The translations under genes and the position numbers were made by a program. Source: Saprospiraceae bacterium (GTDB lineage: Bacteria; Bacteroidota; Bacteroidia; Chitinophagales; Saprospiraceae). Taken from it: a stretch of DNA of 37,606 nucleotides. Of the stretch, positions 24,397-32,340 are shown piece after piece; the first letter of the stretch is position 1; every line of letters starts with the position of its first letter. Location of the stretch: the NCBI GenBank assembly GCA_016787415.1, contig JAEUUT010000251.1, positions 1 through 37,606 on the forward strand, in the 5' to 3' direction. The notes below the pieces were generated by a model. That model did no database searches. It was not told the DNA's origin and saw only the letters and a list, made by a program, of their open reading frames with translations.

Positions 24397-24867
24397 ATGT
24401 TTGGTAACGGCAAAAACACGGAAGAACCCAAAAAGACAAGCCCTGCCACCCCTTCCAGCGCCCTCAATGTGCTGGTAAAAGGAACGGCACTCGAAGGCAC
24501 ACTACGCTGTGAAAGCGACCTTCGGGTAGACGGCTCCATCAAAGGCAAACTCAACTGCCAGGCCAAAGTGATTATCGGCCCGACCGGCTCTGTAGATGGC
24601 GAAATTCACTGTCAAAACGCTGTTATTGAAGGTGTTTTCAAAGGAAAACTTACCGTCACAGAACTCCTCAACGTACGCGAAACGGCAGAGGTGGATGGTG
24701 AAATCAATACCAACAAACTCATCGTACAAAGTGGCGCGAAGTTCAATGTCTCCTGCCGAATGGAAATAGGAGCCTCCAATGGCGCTGCCAAAAACTTTGA
24801 CGGAAAACCTGCACAGGATGCCGCTACCAAAGTTGTCGCCGGAGGAAAAGCGGAAGTCCGCAATTAA
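24397..24867 (+). CDS. Bactofilin (polymer-forming cytoskeletal protein)
   Basis: The 156-residue protein has a disordered N-terminus with Thr, Pro and Ser, then a beta-helical bactofilin core at about 23-125 with repeated glycine turns: LEGTLRCESDLRVDGSIKG, then VIIGPTGSVDGEIH, VIEGVFKGKL and AEVDGEINTNKLIV. Bactofilins self-assemble without nucleotide into filaments that scaffold wall-modifying enzymes. The C-terminal tail (Ala, Lys-rich) is probably disordered and overlaps the next start. Bactofilin followed by AtpZ is an order I recall from other Bacteroidota ATP synthase loci. Confidence 0.9.
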   Translation: MFGNGKNTEEPKKTSPATPSSALNVLVKGTALEGTLRCESDLRVDGSIKGKLNCQAKVIIGPTGSVDGEIHCQNAVIEGVFKGKLTVTELLNVRETAEVDGEINTNKLIVQSGAKFNVSCRMEIGASNGAAKNFDGKPAQDAATKVVAGGKAEVRN

Positions 24868-25051
24868 AGCCACCGCCAAATACAGCGGTATGGCGTTCCA
24901 ACTTCTGGGCGCTTGCCTGGCCGGTGTATTTATCGGTCACTGGCTGGATGCGCGAATGCAACTTGAACGCCCGTTTTGGGCGGTGTTTCTGACCGTGCTG
25001 TTTATGATTGCCTCGCTCTATTCTCTTTACAGGCAATTGCTCAAAGAATAG
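24818..25051 (+). CDS. AtpZ/AtpI-like membrane protein
   Basis: The 77-residue protein has two membrane helices: YSGMAFQLLGACLAGVFIG with the conserved Gly pattern and HWLD, and FWAVFLTVLFMIASLYSLY. This is the AtpZ-type companion of F1Fo ATP synthase, proposed to help assembly or magnesium/calcium uptake. An earlier ATG at 24779 would add 13 residues; I prefer 24818 because the first part is not typical of the family and has the larger overlap with bactofilin. The two genes overlap by 50 nt either way you look at it with this start, in different frames. Confidence 0.78.
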   Translation: MPLPKLSPEEKRKSAIKATAKYSGMAFQLLGACLAGVFIGHWLDARMQLERPFWAVFLTVLFMIASLYSLYRQLLKE

Positions 25052-25054
25052 AAC

Positions 25055-25441
25055 ATGACTTCCCGCACCTTCTTTCAGTACCTCGCAGGTCTTACCAGCG
25101 CCATTTCTCTCCTGCTGTTCCTGCTACATACGCTGCTGCCTGCAACGCAGGTATACTGGAAACTTTCCATGGCTTCTGTTTTCTTGTTCCTGCTGATTTG
25201 TACCGGGCTGTTTTTTGCTGGTCGAAATGCAGTGCGAAGCAGCAATAAATACGCGTTCAACAACCTAGTAACAGTGTCAGTGTTCGGGAAAATGGCCCTT
25301 TCGGTGCTGTTTTTGTTTCTATATCAGCAAATGGCCAAACCGACCGACAATTGGTTTGTAGGCATATTTTTGTGTTGCTATGTGGTGTACACGGTTTTTG
25401 AAGTCTGGTTTATGACCTTACTGGCAAAAATGCAACTATGA
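25055..25441 (+). CDS. Four-helix membrane protein of the ATP synthase locus type
   Basis: The 128-residue protein has four predicted membrane helices (about 8-28, 38-55, 70-90, 100-120) and few charged residues. I recognise no catalytic motif. In Bacteroidota a small protein of this shape commonly lies between AtpZ and subunit a (AtpB) of the ATP synthase, by analogy with AtpI. Here it starts 3 nt after atpZ but is followed by DinB, not atpB. Its stop overlaps the next start (ATGA), so translation is coupled. Confidence 0.7.
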   Translation: MTSRTFFQYLAGLTSAISLLLFLLHTLLPATQVYWKLSMASVFLFLLICTGLFFAGRNAVRSSNKYAFNNLVTVSVFGKMALSVLFLFLYQQMAKPTDNWFVGIFLCCYVVYTVFEVWFMTLLAKMQL

Positions 25442-25959
25442 AACGACCCAAAAAGGGAGAATATGCTCCGTTCCACGAGTACTACTTGCGCTTTGTTCCT
25501 TCCCGTGGAACGGCCAAAAGCCTGCTCAAATCCACGTTTCGCGATACCCGGAATTTGTTGCTGTCCCTGACTCCTGAACAGGCCGACTACGCCTATGCGC
25601 CAGGCAAATGGACCGTTAAACAAATGGTGGTTCATCTGATTGATATTGAGCGCGTTTTTTCCTTCCGGCTCTTGTCTTTTATGCGGGGCGACCGCATTGC
25701 ACTACCTGGCTTCAACCAGGATATCTGGATGGAACAGGTCGATGTAAGCCGCCGTACCATGAAGGAGTTGCTGAAAGAATGGAAAACCGTGCGCGACAAC
25801 ACCCTGCTTTTGCTGGATCAATGCTCGGAAGAACAATCCCGTTTTATGGGTACCGCCAGCAACTGGAAAGTGTCGGTTAGGGCCTATTTTTTTATTATTG
25901 TAGGGCACCATTTGCACCACCTGGCTGTATTGCGCGATCAATATGGCATTCCTTCATAG
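25438..25959 (+). CDS. DinB-family metal-binding four-helix protein
   Basis: The 173-residue protein fits the DinB/YfiT fold. The three metal-ligand histidines are probably in VVHLIDIERVFSFRL (near 64) and in GHHLHHLAVLRDQYG (about 157-160). The segment YAPGKWTVKQMVVH is the characteristic helix-1 to helix-2 opening. Family members are thiol (often bacillithiol) transferases or unknown metal proteins. It overlaps the upstream gene by 4 nt (ATGA), which places it in the same operon as AtpZ and the four-helix protein, at the spot where atpB is usually found. Confidence 0.86.
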   Translation: MKRPKKGEYAPFHEYYLRFVPSRGTAKSLLKSTFRDTRNLLLSLTPEQADYAYAPGKWTVKQMVVHLIDIERVFSFRLLSFMRGDRIALPGFNQDIWMEQVDVSRRTMKELLKEWKTVRDNTLLLLDQCSEEQSRFMGTASNWKVSVRAYFFIIVGHHLHHLAVLRDQYGIPS

Positions 25960-25981
25960 CCGCTCATAAACCTGTTGCACC

Positions 25982-26569
25982 ATGAAAAACGCACCATCCA
26001 TCCTGGCCTTGCTGGTCGCTTTTGCCATCGGAGGCTGGCTCACCTATCAGTATTTTGTACCACGCCAGAACAAGGTAGAAAGCGCTTCCGTGCTGCTGGA
26101 AAAAATACAAGCCGTCGCCAAACTGACCACTGTGGAAGGTACTTTTTCAGAAGTGTACAACTACAGCGAATACCAGGGCTATTTTTCATTTTTATGGGAT
26201 AAAAAAGTGCTGGTGCGCGTACGTGCCACGGTGGCCGCTGGCTACGACCTCGAACAACTGCACCTGGAAGCCGACCCGCTTACCAAAACTATTCGGATGA
26301 GCGCCCTGCCCGAACCCCAAATACTCAGCATAGACCATACGCTCGATTACTACGATATTTCGGAAGGTATTTTCGAGTCGTTTGCCCCGGAAGATTACAA
26401 CCGCATCAACCAGCGTGCAAAAGACATGATTCGAGAGCAGGCCGAAAAAAGCAACCTCCTGCCTGCTGCCCGCGAACAGGCTGCCAAAATGATCGACCTG
26501 ATTCGGTTTATGGTGGAAGGTGCAGGCTGGAAACTGGAAGTGCAGGGTGGAGGTAGCAGTATTGGGTGA
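25982..26569 (+). CDS. DUF4230 membrane-anchored protein
   Basis: This 195-residue protein has a single N-terminal membrane helix (ILALLVAFAIGGWLTYQYF) and a soluble domain outside. The pattern VAKLTTVEGTFSEVYNY, then FLWDKKVLVRVRATVAAGYDLEQL, and later DYYDISEGIFESFAPEDYNRIN with a C-terminal helix, matches DUF4230, which has no assigned function. It follows DinB by 22 nt and ends 7 nt before a long inverted repeat, so it is the last gene of the bactofilin run. I cannot give a role. Confidence 0.78.
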   Translation: MKNAPSILALLVAFAIGGWLTYQYFVPRQNKVESASVLLEKIQAVAKLTTVEGTFSEVYNYSEYQGYFSFLWDKKVLVRVRATVAAGYDLEQLHLEADPLTKTIRMSALPEPQILSIDHTLDYYDISEGIFESFAPEDYNRINQRAKDMIREQAEKSNLLPAAREQAAKMIDLIRFMVEGAGWKLEVQGGGSSIG

Positions 26570-26576
26570 GATGTTC

Positions 26577-26816
26577 GTTCGGCTTCGCCTCACGGTAATG
26601 GGGCCTGGGATTGGGCGGATGACGCGGATTGTATGGATTTTTTTTTGCGTATCCCTCCATTTATTAATTGGGCTATCATAGGCCTGGAATACTTCGTTGT
26701 TCGATGTTATTCAATGCAAAAAAATCAAAACAAGTGGCCGTCAGGCCACGTAAAATCCATACAATCCGCGTCATCCGCCCAATCCCAGGCCCCCTTAATG
26801 TGAGGCGAAGCCGAAC
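26577..26816. repeat. 65-bp-arm inverted repeat with a 110-nt loop
   Basis: Arms 26577-26641 and 26752-26816 pair at 62 of 65 positions. The stem contains gttcggcttcgcctcac at the outer end and gcggatgacgcggattgtat near the inner end. The loop has its own small stem (gtggcc-gtca-ggccac, about 26734-26749). After the right arm, near 26840-26863, a fragment of the stem (caatcccaggcc and gccgaacaggc) recurs, as if part of a second copy. No heptamers. It separates the DUF4230 gene from the convergent small exported gene and could end both transcripts. Confidence 0.94.
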
Positions 26817-26877
26817 AAGTATATCACATAAATCGATCATTGCACAATCCCAGGCCGAACAGGCTATCAAATAAATC

Positions 26878-27300
26878 TTATTTCGGTGACCGAGCAGCTG
26901 AAAACTTCACCGCCGATTCCATGCTGAACTTTTCCGGCCGCACGTTCGCTTCCATCCCCGGCTCGTATTGCATGCGAAAGGAAGTATCCGTTGTCCATTC
27001 CAGGATACCAAAAAGCGTTTTTCCGGTGTAAGGCCCGGTATAAAAATGATCCAGATCGATGGTAGCGGGCGAAGCCTTGCAATTCAATTCATACTCGAAT
27101 GGAACGGTATCGTACTGGCTTCCAAAACGTGTAAGCCACAAGGCTTTGCCGCCTTCCAGAAAAAGCATTTCCTGACCCTCATGGGTGGTCCAGCGCCCGG
27201 AGAGGTCGTGGCAGGTTACCTTCCCAGTGCAATTCGGCCATACAAACAGCAGCATAGCCAGCACCGAAAGGAGCTGCAGTTGTGTAAAAAATCGTGTCAT
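26878..27300 (-). CDS. Small exported protein, lipocalin-like or TIGR03067-like
   Basis: The 140-residue protein has an N-terminal signal (LQLLSVLAMLLFVWPNC) with Cys24, not a good lipobox, so it may be secreted or lipid-anchored. After it, DLSGRWTTHEGQEMLFLEGG and the later FGILEWTTDTSFRMQYEPG with RPEKF follow the strand pattern of small beta-barrel proteins such as the TIGR03067 group. That similarity is only by eye. It has a start divergent from the acyl-CoA ligase and ends against the 26577-26816 repeat. Function unknown. Confidence 0.55.
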   Translation of the reverse strand: MTRFFTQLQLLSVLAMLLFVWPNCTGKVTCHDLSGRWTTHEGQEMLFLEGGKALWLTRFGSQYDTVPFEYELNCKASPATIDLDHFYTGPYTGKTLFGILEWTTDTSFRMQYEPGMEANVRPEKFSMESAVKFSAARSPK

Positions 27301-27405
27301 AAGCAGCGTTGGTTCGTCGTTTTAACTGTACAAATGACAAATATGTTTGGCACAAAGTGGCAGGCAAAGCCGAAAACTTTCCACCACCACCCATAAAAGA
27401 AAGAT

Positions 27406-27440
27406 TTTGCTATTGAATTAGGCTCAAAAGACTATTTTTA
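27406..27440 (+). promoter_or_regulatory. Candidate promoter of the acyl-CoA ligase
   Basis: TTTG (27406-27409), 23 nt, then TATTTTTA (27433-27440), seven of eight to TAnnTTTG. A start near 27447 leaves about 22 nt of leader. It lies in the 168-bp divergent spacer shared with the small exported gene. Confidence 0.4.
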
Positions 27441-27468
27441 GGGCAAATATGCCGCTTGGCACACACCA

Positions 27469-29277
27469 ATGGATTTCACTCGCCTTTTCGAAGTGCTGGA
27501 ATATCAGCAGCATCGATACCCGCAACAGATGTCGATAGCAGGTCGCCAGGCCCACCAGTGGCGCAATTGGTCGACGGAAGCCTTGCTTTCCGAACGTGAC
27601 CGGCTCAGCGCAGGGTTGCTGGACCATGGTTTGCACGAGGGCGAGCGCGTTGGAATTCTCGCGCACTGCGGCAGCCCGCAATGGATCATGGCCGACGCTG
27701 CCATGCTTCAAATAGGGCTCGTCCCAGTCCCCATACATGCTACGGCTCGTATCGATGAGATTCAGCACATCGCGCAGGATGCCGAACTGAAGGCCTGCTT
27801 CGTCAGCAATGAGGCCATGCTCGAAAAACTGATCGCGGCAGAAGTGCATATTCCTGTTCTTTTTTTCTTTGAAAACATCCCTGAAAAGAGTGAAATACCT
27901 GAAAATACCCGCTGCATCTCCTGGGACGATCTTGCCTGCGACCCCGGTGAACACCTGCAAGGCCGCATTCGATTTCTGAGAGCGGGTATTCAGCCCGAGC
28001 GACTGGCCACCATTTTATACACCTCCGGAACCACAGGGCTTCCTAAAGGTGTCATGCTGACGCATGCCAATATTGTCAGCAATATCAAATCGGTGCTAGC
28101 CATTGTGCCCGTAGGCCCGGGCGTGCCGGTCGTCAGTTTTTTGCCGCTCAGCCATATTTTCGAACGAATGGTCACCTATGCGTACCAGGCTGCCGGTGCG
28201 CCGCTGTGGTTTGCAGAAGCCGTAGAACATTTGCCAAAAATATTGCCCGAAATACGCCCGCATTTCATGACAGCCGTGCCGCGCGTACTCGAACGCATGT
28301 ACGAACGCCTGCAGGAAGAGCGCACCCGCTCGGGCGCACTTCGCCGAAAGGTGCTCGACTGGGCCCTTGGGCTGGCCGAGCGCTACCCTTATTCCGGCGG
28401 GGATGTATTGCCACCCGTGTATGCCTTCAAACGCTGGCTGGCCGATATACTGGTGTTCAGGCAGTGGCGCAAACGTATGGGCGGGCGTATCCGCTACATT
28501 GCTGTGGGGGCCGCCGCCTTGCAACCCCGACTGGGTAGGCTTTTTTCGGCAGCAGGTATAGAAGTGCGGGAAGGGTACGGCCTGACCGAAACCAGTCCGG
28601 TGGTGGCGTTCAACAGATTCGAGCCCGGAGGTGTCCACTTTGGTACTGTGGGCATTCCTGCGCCTGGCGTGGAGGTGCGGATTGCAGCGCCGCACGACGA
28701 AGATGGCAATGGAGAAATAGAAGTGCGCGGACCGAATGTAACCAGCGGGTACCTGCACCTGCCAGAAGAAACGGCTGCACGATTTACGGAAGATGGGTGG
28801 TTCAAAACCGGCGACCTGGGGCGTTTCGAGCACAAGCGTTTTTTGAAGGTGACCGGAAGAAAAAGTGAGGTATTCAAAACTACTTCCGGCAAATTCGTTG
28901 CGCCGGCTTATGTAGAACAGCAACTGCTGCGCTCTCCGTTTATCAGCCAGTGTATGGTAGTGGGCGCCAACCAGCCATTTGCTGCGGCCCTGATCGTGCC
29001 GGAGTTCGGGGTACTGGAAAACTGGTGCCGCGACAACAAGGTGCACTGGACCGCTCCACAGTTTATGGTACTCAATCCCAAGGTGGAAAAACTGTTTCGA
29101 CAGGAGATAGATCAAATCAATGAAACCCGGTTGGGGACGATCGAAAAAATCCGGAATTTTTGCCTCCTTTTTGAACCCTGGACAGCCGAAAACGGGCTGC
29201 TGACCCCTACGCTGAAACTTCGCCGCGAACGGCTGGCCGAGCAGCACAAGGAGGTAATCGGGAAGATGTACAAATAG
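27469..29277 (+). CDS. Long-chain fatty-acid-CoA ligase (AMP-forming)
   Basis: The 602-residue enzyme activates a fatty acid through an acyl-AMP and transfers it to CoA. ANL-superfamily motifs in order: P-loop YTSGTTGLPKG at 184-194, GYGLTETSP at 369-377, GWFKTGDLG at 443-451 with the adenosine-binding Asp, the hinge region VTGRKSEVFKTTSGK at 461-475 and Lys475 with FVAPAYVEQ. The length and the insert at about 275-340 match FadD15-like long-chain ligases that act on membrane-derived or exogenous fatty acids. No partner beta-oxidation genes are in the window. Its 3' end faces the minus-strand tail-collar cassette, with a very long inverted repeat between them. Confidence 0.93.
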   Translation: MDFTRLFEVLEYQQHRYPQQMSIAGRQAHQWRNWSTEALLSERDRLSAGLLDHGLHEGERVGILAHCGSPQWIMADAAMLQIGLVPVPIHATARIDEIQHIAQDAELKACFVSNEAMLEKLIAAEVHIPVLFFFENIPEKSEIPENTRCISWDDLACDPGEHLQGRIRFLRAGIQPERLATILYTSGTTGLPKGVMLTHANIVSNIKSVLAIVPVGPGVPVVSFLPLSHIFERMVTYAYQAAGAPLWFAEAVEHLPKILPEIRPHFMTAVPRVLERMYERLQEERTRSGALRRKVLDWALGLAERYPYSGGDVLPPVYAFKRWLADILVFRQWRKRMGGRIRYIAVGAAALQPRLGRLFSAAGIEVREGYGLTETSPVVAFNRFEPGGVHFGTVGIPAPGVEVRIAAPHDEDGNGEIEVRGPNVTSGYLHLPEETAARFTEDGWFKTGDLGRFEHKRFLKVTGRKSEVFKTTSGKFVAPAYVEQQLLRSPFISQCMVVGANQPFAAALIVPEFGVLENWCRDNKVHWTAPQFMVLNPKVEKLFRQEIDQINETRLGTIEKIRNFCLLFEPWTAENGLLTPTLKLRRERLAEQHKEVIGKMYK

Positions 29278-29654
29278 ATTTCATTGTTACTTATTAAAAA
29301 AACACGAGACATCCCGATTTTTTTGGCCCGAAGCAGATTGATTAGGTTGATTTCAGTAGCGTTATTTCCCGCAGAGTGGTTTCCCGTAGATTTACCTGTA
29401 GAGTAGTTTCCCGCAGATATCGCAGAATACACGCAGATTTTCGCAGAACGTAGAGTACACCTTTTACTAAATGTTTGTGTACTCTACGTTCTGCGAAAAT
29501 CTGCGTGTATTCTGCGATATCTGCGGGAAATTACTCTACGGGAAATTACTCTGCGGGAAATAGCCACAAAAAAAATCCCGAATCCTGGCCTAAACCAAAA
29601 TTCGGAATGAGTCATATTGAATCTAACCTTTATTCAAAGTGAAATTTGCAAGGT
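29278..29654. other. Gene-free convergent spacer
   Basis: This 377-bp stretch lies between the ends of the ligase gene and the DUF6916-like gene. About 200 nt of it is the inverted repeat 29363-29562. Flanking it, atcccgatttttttggc near 29311 and a near-complement (gccacaaaaaaaatcccgaat) at 29563 extend the symmetry outwards with gaps. I see no gene or promoter here. Confidence 0.6.
29363..29562. repeat. Very long hairpin with a perfect 54-bp core
   Basis: Core arms 29407-29460 and 29477-29530 are perfect complements with a 16-nt loop. The core is built of 10-12-nt words ending in gcaga (tttcccgcagatatc, gcagaatacac, gcagattttc, gcagaacgtagag). Outside it, two further tttcccg[ct]agag units lie on each side; the left side has an extra 14 nt (near 29391-29404), so the outer arms pair with a bulge. 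It is in the best position for a bidirectional terminator between two convergent genes. Confidence 0.97.
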
Positions 29655-29951
29655 TCAGGCAAATATAGCCTCATACAAAACACCTGTTCCATCAAAGCCG
29701 ATCGGCACAAAGAAGATAAGCAGGTCGCCTTTCTCGGGATGTTCCAATACAGTGATTGTCTGATGGAAATAATGCGTTTTTTGATCCGTTTTTACCACAA
29801 TGGCGAAAGGTTTCCGCTCGAGCGTGGTATAAGTTTCTACCAAACGAACCTGTACCAATTCGACCGGCATGATCACTTCATCCGAGAATCGCAACTGCAT
29901 AGTTTGATTCAGAAATGGCGAAAAGTCATCAGATTGTAGTTGATCCAGCAT
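29655..29951 (-). CDS. DUF6916-like small protein of the tail-collar cassette
   Basis: The 98-residue protein has no signal peptide. The pattern MLDQLQSDDFSPFLNQTMQLRF, then VELVQVRLVE, a central RKPFAIVVKT, and the end KGDLLIFFVPIGFDGTGVLYEAIF matches my memory of DUF6916, short beta-rich proteins found beside tail-collar genes. It starts 5 nt after the first collar gene's stop codon on the same strand, so it is the last cistron of the cassette. Its function is unknown; a structural cap or chaperone for the collar proteins is an inference. Confidence 0.6.
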   Translation of the reverse strand: MLDQLQSDDFSPFLNQTMQLRFSDEVIMPVELVQVRLVETYTTLERKPFAIVVKTDQKTHYFHQTITVLEHPEKGDLLIFFVPIGFDGTGVLYEAIFA

Positions 29952-29956
29952 GGCTA

Positions 29957-30472
29957 TCAGGTACGTGGCGGGTATACACCTTGAAGGGCAATTACAAAAT
30001 TGAGTACAAGGTATGGCTGCATGTTGTTGTGCGGGAAACTGGAGCCTGTAACTGCAATCGAGTTGAGGCCCATCGTGACCGTACCTCCCGCAGACCCAAA
30101 TACGGATGCTCCGGAAGACCGTGCCACGCCGTTGTTTGCAGGCTGGTTGGTATCGCCGGTGTCATTGACCGTCATCACGTTGTGATTATGCGAGGGGATT
30201 TCCGATTCAAGCAGTGTAACGGATTGAACACCACCCATTTCACCGAGGTCTCGAAGCGAAAGCCCGGGCCCCTGCCCCCAGAACATGGGTGCATTGCCTT
30301 GCATGTCGGGCAGTGCGAATGTGGACTTGCCGTTGCCGCCATAAGTAGTACCCAACAGGGAAAACAAGGCAGTATTCTGGCTCAGTGGTAATATTTGTCC
30401 CGCACAAAAGGCCCAGCCTGTCGGCGCAAAATTATTGGCCATTATGCGGATTTCTGCAACAAAAGGATCCAT
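29957..30472 (-). CDS. Tail-collar domain protein 1
   Basis: The 171-residue protein starts MDPFVAEIRIMANNFAPTG and carries the phage tail-collar fold (PF07484-like) at about 5-60: GWAFCAGQILPLSQNTALF, LLGTTYGGNGKSTFALPDMQG. A middle part with PSHNHN and a Ser/Gly/Thr-rich loop follows, then FPHNNMQPYLVLNFVIALQG at the end. The microcystin-dependent protein MdpB of Sphingomonas belongs to the same family. An upstream open extension to 30553 is not conserved, so I use 30472. It shares the collar frame with the next two genes but differs in the variable middle region. Confidence 0.86.
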   Translation of the reverse strand: MDPFVAEIRIMANNFAPTGWAFCAGQILPLSQNTALFSLLGTTYGGNGKSTFALPDMQGNAPMFWGQGPGLSLRDLGEMGGVQSVTLLESEIPSHNHNVMTVNDTGDTNQPANNGVARSSGASVFGSAGGTVTMGLNSIAVTGSSFPHNNMQPYLVLNFVIALQGVYPPRT

Positions 30473-30486
30473 ATGGATAGAGTGTT

Positions 30487-31005
30487 TTACGTTGGTGATG
30501 GGAATATTCCGTAGAGAGAGATAATAAAAGAGACACAGAGAAAAGGCATACAATTCTCGTGTGGTTGGCTACCTCCCACGTTACTCAAACTGGAGGGGTT
30601 CATGGGAACATTTGGAGGGTCTCCAAAGTACATGCTGACCTGCGACGACACGCCCAGATAATTGTTGGCTGGATTGGGTTGATTGGCGATGGCTGTAGAG
30701 GCTAAAAACACATGGGTATGTGCAGGCGTCGTACTGGATGTGATGGTGACCGATTCGGTTCCGAAGGATTCTCCTATTTGATAATTGCTTAGCCCCGGCC
30801 CGGTACCCATGTGGATGGGAACACGGCTTTGCAGGTTGGGAAGCGCAAAGGTCGATTCGCCGTCGCCTCCGTATGTGGTTCCAATAAGTTGGAACAAGGT
30901 TTCATTTTCGGAAATTGACATCAGATCGCCGTTGCAAAACGCCCACCCGGCGGGGGCAAAGTTGCCGGCAAACATCCTGATTTCTCCAACATATGGTTGT
31001 GCCAT
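30487..31005 (-). CDS. Tail-collar domain protein 2
   Basis: The 172-residue protein begins MAQPYVGEIRMFAGNFAPAG, with collar motifs CNGDLMSISENETLFQLIG, TTYGGDGESTFALPNLQSR and TPAHTHVF. A longer Asn/Pro-rich variable part (IANQPNPANNY, FGDPPNVPMNPSS) precedes the closing SQPHENCMPFLCVSFIISL and GIFPSPT. It ends 14 nt before the collar 1 start. It has no signal peptide, so export, if any, would be by another route or by lysis. Two extra Cys near the C-terminus (ENCMPFLC) are absent from collar 1 and 3. Confidence 0.86.
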   Translation of the reverse strand: MAQPYVGEIRMFAGNFAPAGWAFCNGDLMSISENETLFQLIGTTYGGDGESTFALPNLQSRVPIHMGTGPGLSNYQIGESFGTESVTITSSTTPAHTHVFLASTAIANQPNPANNYLGVSSQVSMYFGDPPNVPMNPSSLSNVGGSQPHENCMPFLCVSFIISLYGIFPSPT

Positions 31006-31032
31006 GAATGATTGTTTTAATTTGGTGAAAAA

Positions 31033-31545
31033 CTAGGTTTGACTTGGGAAAATACCCTGCAATGCGATGCAGAAGTTGAGCGTAAGGGATGGCTGCCGGT
31101 TTTCATGCGGCTGGCTTCCACCATACACACTTACGGATGTGCCGATCAAAGGAGCGCCTTGCAGGTTAGTGGTATAAATTTCTGCAGGAGCGCTGTTAGA
31201 AAAGAATACACCGTTCGGATTGTTGACATTCGCGCTCCCGTCAGCGGGCGCTTTGGCGCTCAAAAAATGGGTATGTTGAGGAAGTTCGGAAACAGTAAGC
31301 GTGTGTGCTTCCTGACCAGCCCGCTCGCCCAAGGTGAGTCCACTGCCCATGAATACGGGTACACGCCCTCTGAGCTCGGGTAAGGCAAAGTTGGTTTGCC
31401 CGTTCCCTCCAAAGGTGGTACCCAATAGAGAAAACAAAGCCTGGTTTTGATTGATCGGCAACAGTTGCCCGTTGCATTGAGCCCAACCGCGCGGTGCGAA
31501 GCCGAAGCTCATGATCCTGATTTCAGACATAAAAGGTTCTGCCAT
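31033..31545 (-). CDS. Tail-collar domain protein 3
   Basis: The 170-residue protein starts MAEPFMSEIRIMSFGFAPRG and has WAQCNGQLLPINQNQALFSL, LGTTFGGNGQTNFALPELRG, VPVFMGSGLTLGERAGQEAH, LPQHTHFL and the end PHENRQPSLTLNFCIALQGI. It is the collar gene nearest the promoter end of the cassette. I prefer 31545 to the longer frame start because its N-terminus then aligns with the other two. The three copies diverge strongly except at the collar core, which points to an old triplication with separate roles. Confidence 0.86.
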   Translation of the reverse strand: MAEPFMSEIRIMSFGFAPRGWAQCNGQLLPINQNQALFSLLGTTFGGNGQTNFALPELRGRVPVFMGSGLTLGERAGQEAHTLTVSELPQHTHFLSAKAPADGSANVNNPNGVFFSNSAPAEIYTTNLQGAPLIGTSVSVYGGSQPHENRQPSLTLNFCIALQGIFPSQT

Positions 31546-31609
31546 TTGAAAAATAGTAATCAGATGAAAAAATTGGGTGAATATTGGGAATGGCTCATGC
31601 ATTCCCGCT

Positions 31610-32236
31610 CTACGTACTCTTTAAAGTGTGCTTCGAACAAAAACTGTCAGAGAAAACATACTGATCCCCCGAGTAAACATAAATGTCGGTCTGAGCCAGA
31701 CCATCCTTCAGAATCGTCTTGATAGTAACGGCTCCTTTACGTGTATTCCATGTAAATCCTTCAGCCGGTTGAGGGCCGGCAGGTAGCAATAGTTCGGCTA
31801 AAGGGGTTGTTTCACTTGTTATTTTCAGGGTTGCCATGCAAAGTGCTTCCAGTTGAAAACCGCTTAGCATCGCCTGGCGTTTCCAGGTTCCGTCTGTTTG
31901 TAGGCTGAATAGCGGAACAGCCATTTCCGTAATGCCTGCCCGGGCGTGTCGCATGAGCATGGGGTAGAATGCATGCTGCCCGTCGGCTGTTAAAAAAAGC
32001 CCGTTGCGACTGCGTTGAAATCCCTGAGGCTCCAAATATGCCTCCGACTGATTTACCAGTGTTTGCAGGGGAGGCGGGATTTGGTTATTGCATCTTGCCG
32101 AAAAAGCATCACAAAAAGTGCGAAACCATATGCGAACATCTTTTGTTGGTCGAGGGCTAATCAAAGTGGAAACAACAGGATTTCCAAAGCCTACTGTACC
32201 TAGTAAGCCTGCTTGTAATAAAACTCGTCTTTTCAT
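31610..32236 (-). CDS. Unknown exported protein of the tail-collar cassette
   Basis: The 208-residue protein starts MKRRVLLQAGLLGTVGFG, a twin-arginine-like or Sec signal sequence with KRR before a short hydrophobic stretch, so it is probably exported or membrane-tethered. The mature part has FRTFCDAFSARCNNQ, then PQGFQRSRNGLFLTADGQH and FYPMLMRHARAGITEMAVPLF. I recognise no known domain. It lies 64 nt upstream of collar 3 and 104 nt after the GNAT gene on the same strand, so co-expression is likely. An alternative start at 32266 adds ten non-conserved residues. Confidence 0.6.
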   Translation of the reverse strand: MKRRVLLQAGLLGTVGFGNPVVSTLISPRPTKDVRIWFRTFCDAFSARCNNQIPPPLQTLVNQSEAYLEPQGFQRSRNGLFLTADGQHAFYPMLMRHARAGITEMAVPLFSLQTDGTWKRQAMLSGFQLEALCMATLKITSETTPLAELLLPAGPQPAEGFTWNTRKGAVTIKTILKDGLAQTDIYVYSGDQYVFSDSFCSKHTLKST

Positions 32237-32340
32237 GTAGGATGGTTGAAAAGTATTAGAAGACAAATGTGGATTAAAAATGGATTATTGAAAAAGGCAT
32301 GCGCATTACAAATAAGAGATCAATCGGGGAGATATGATCG

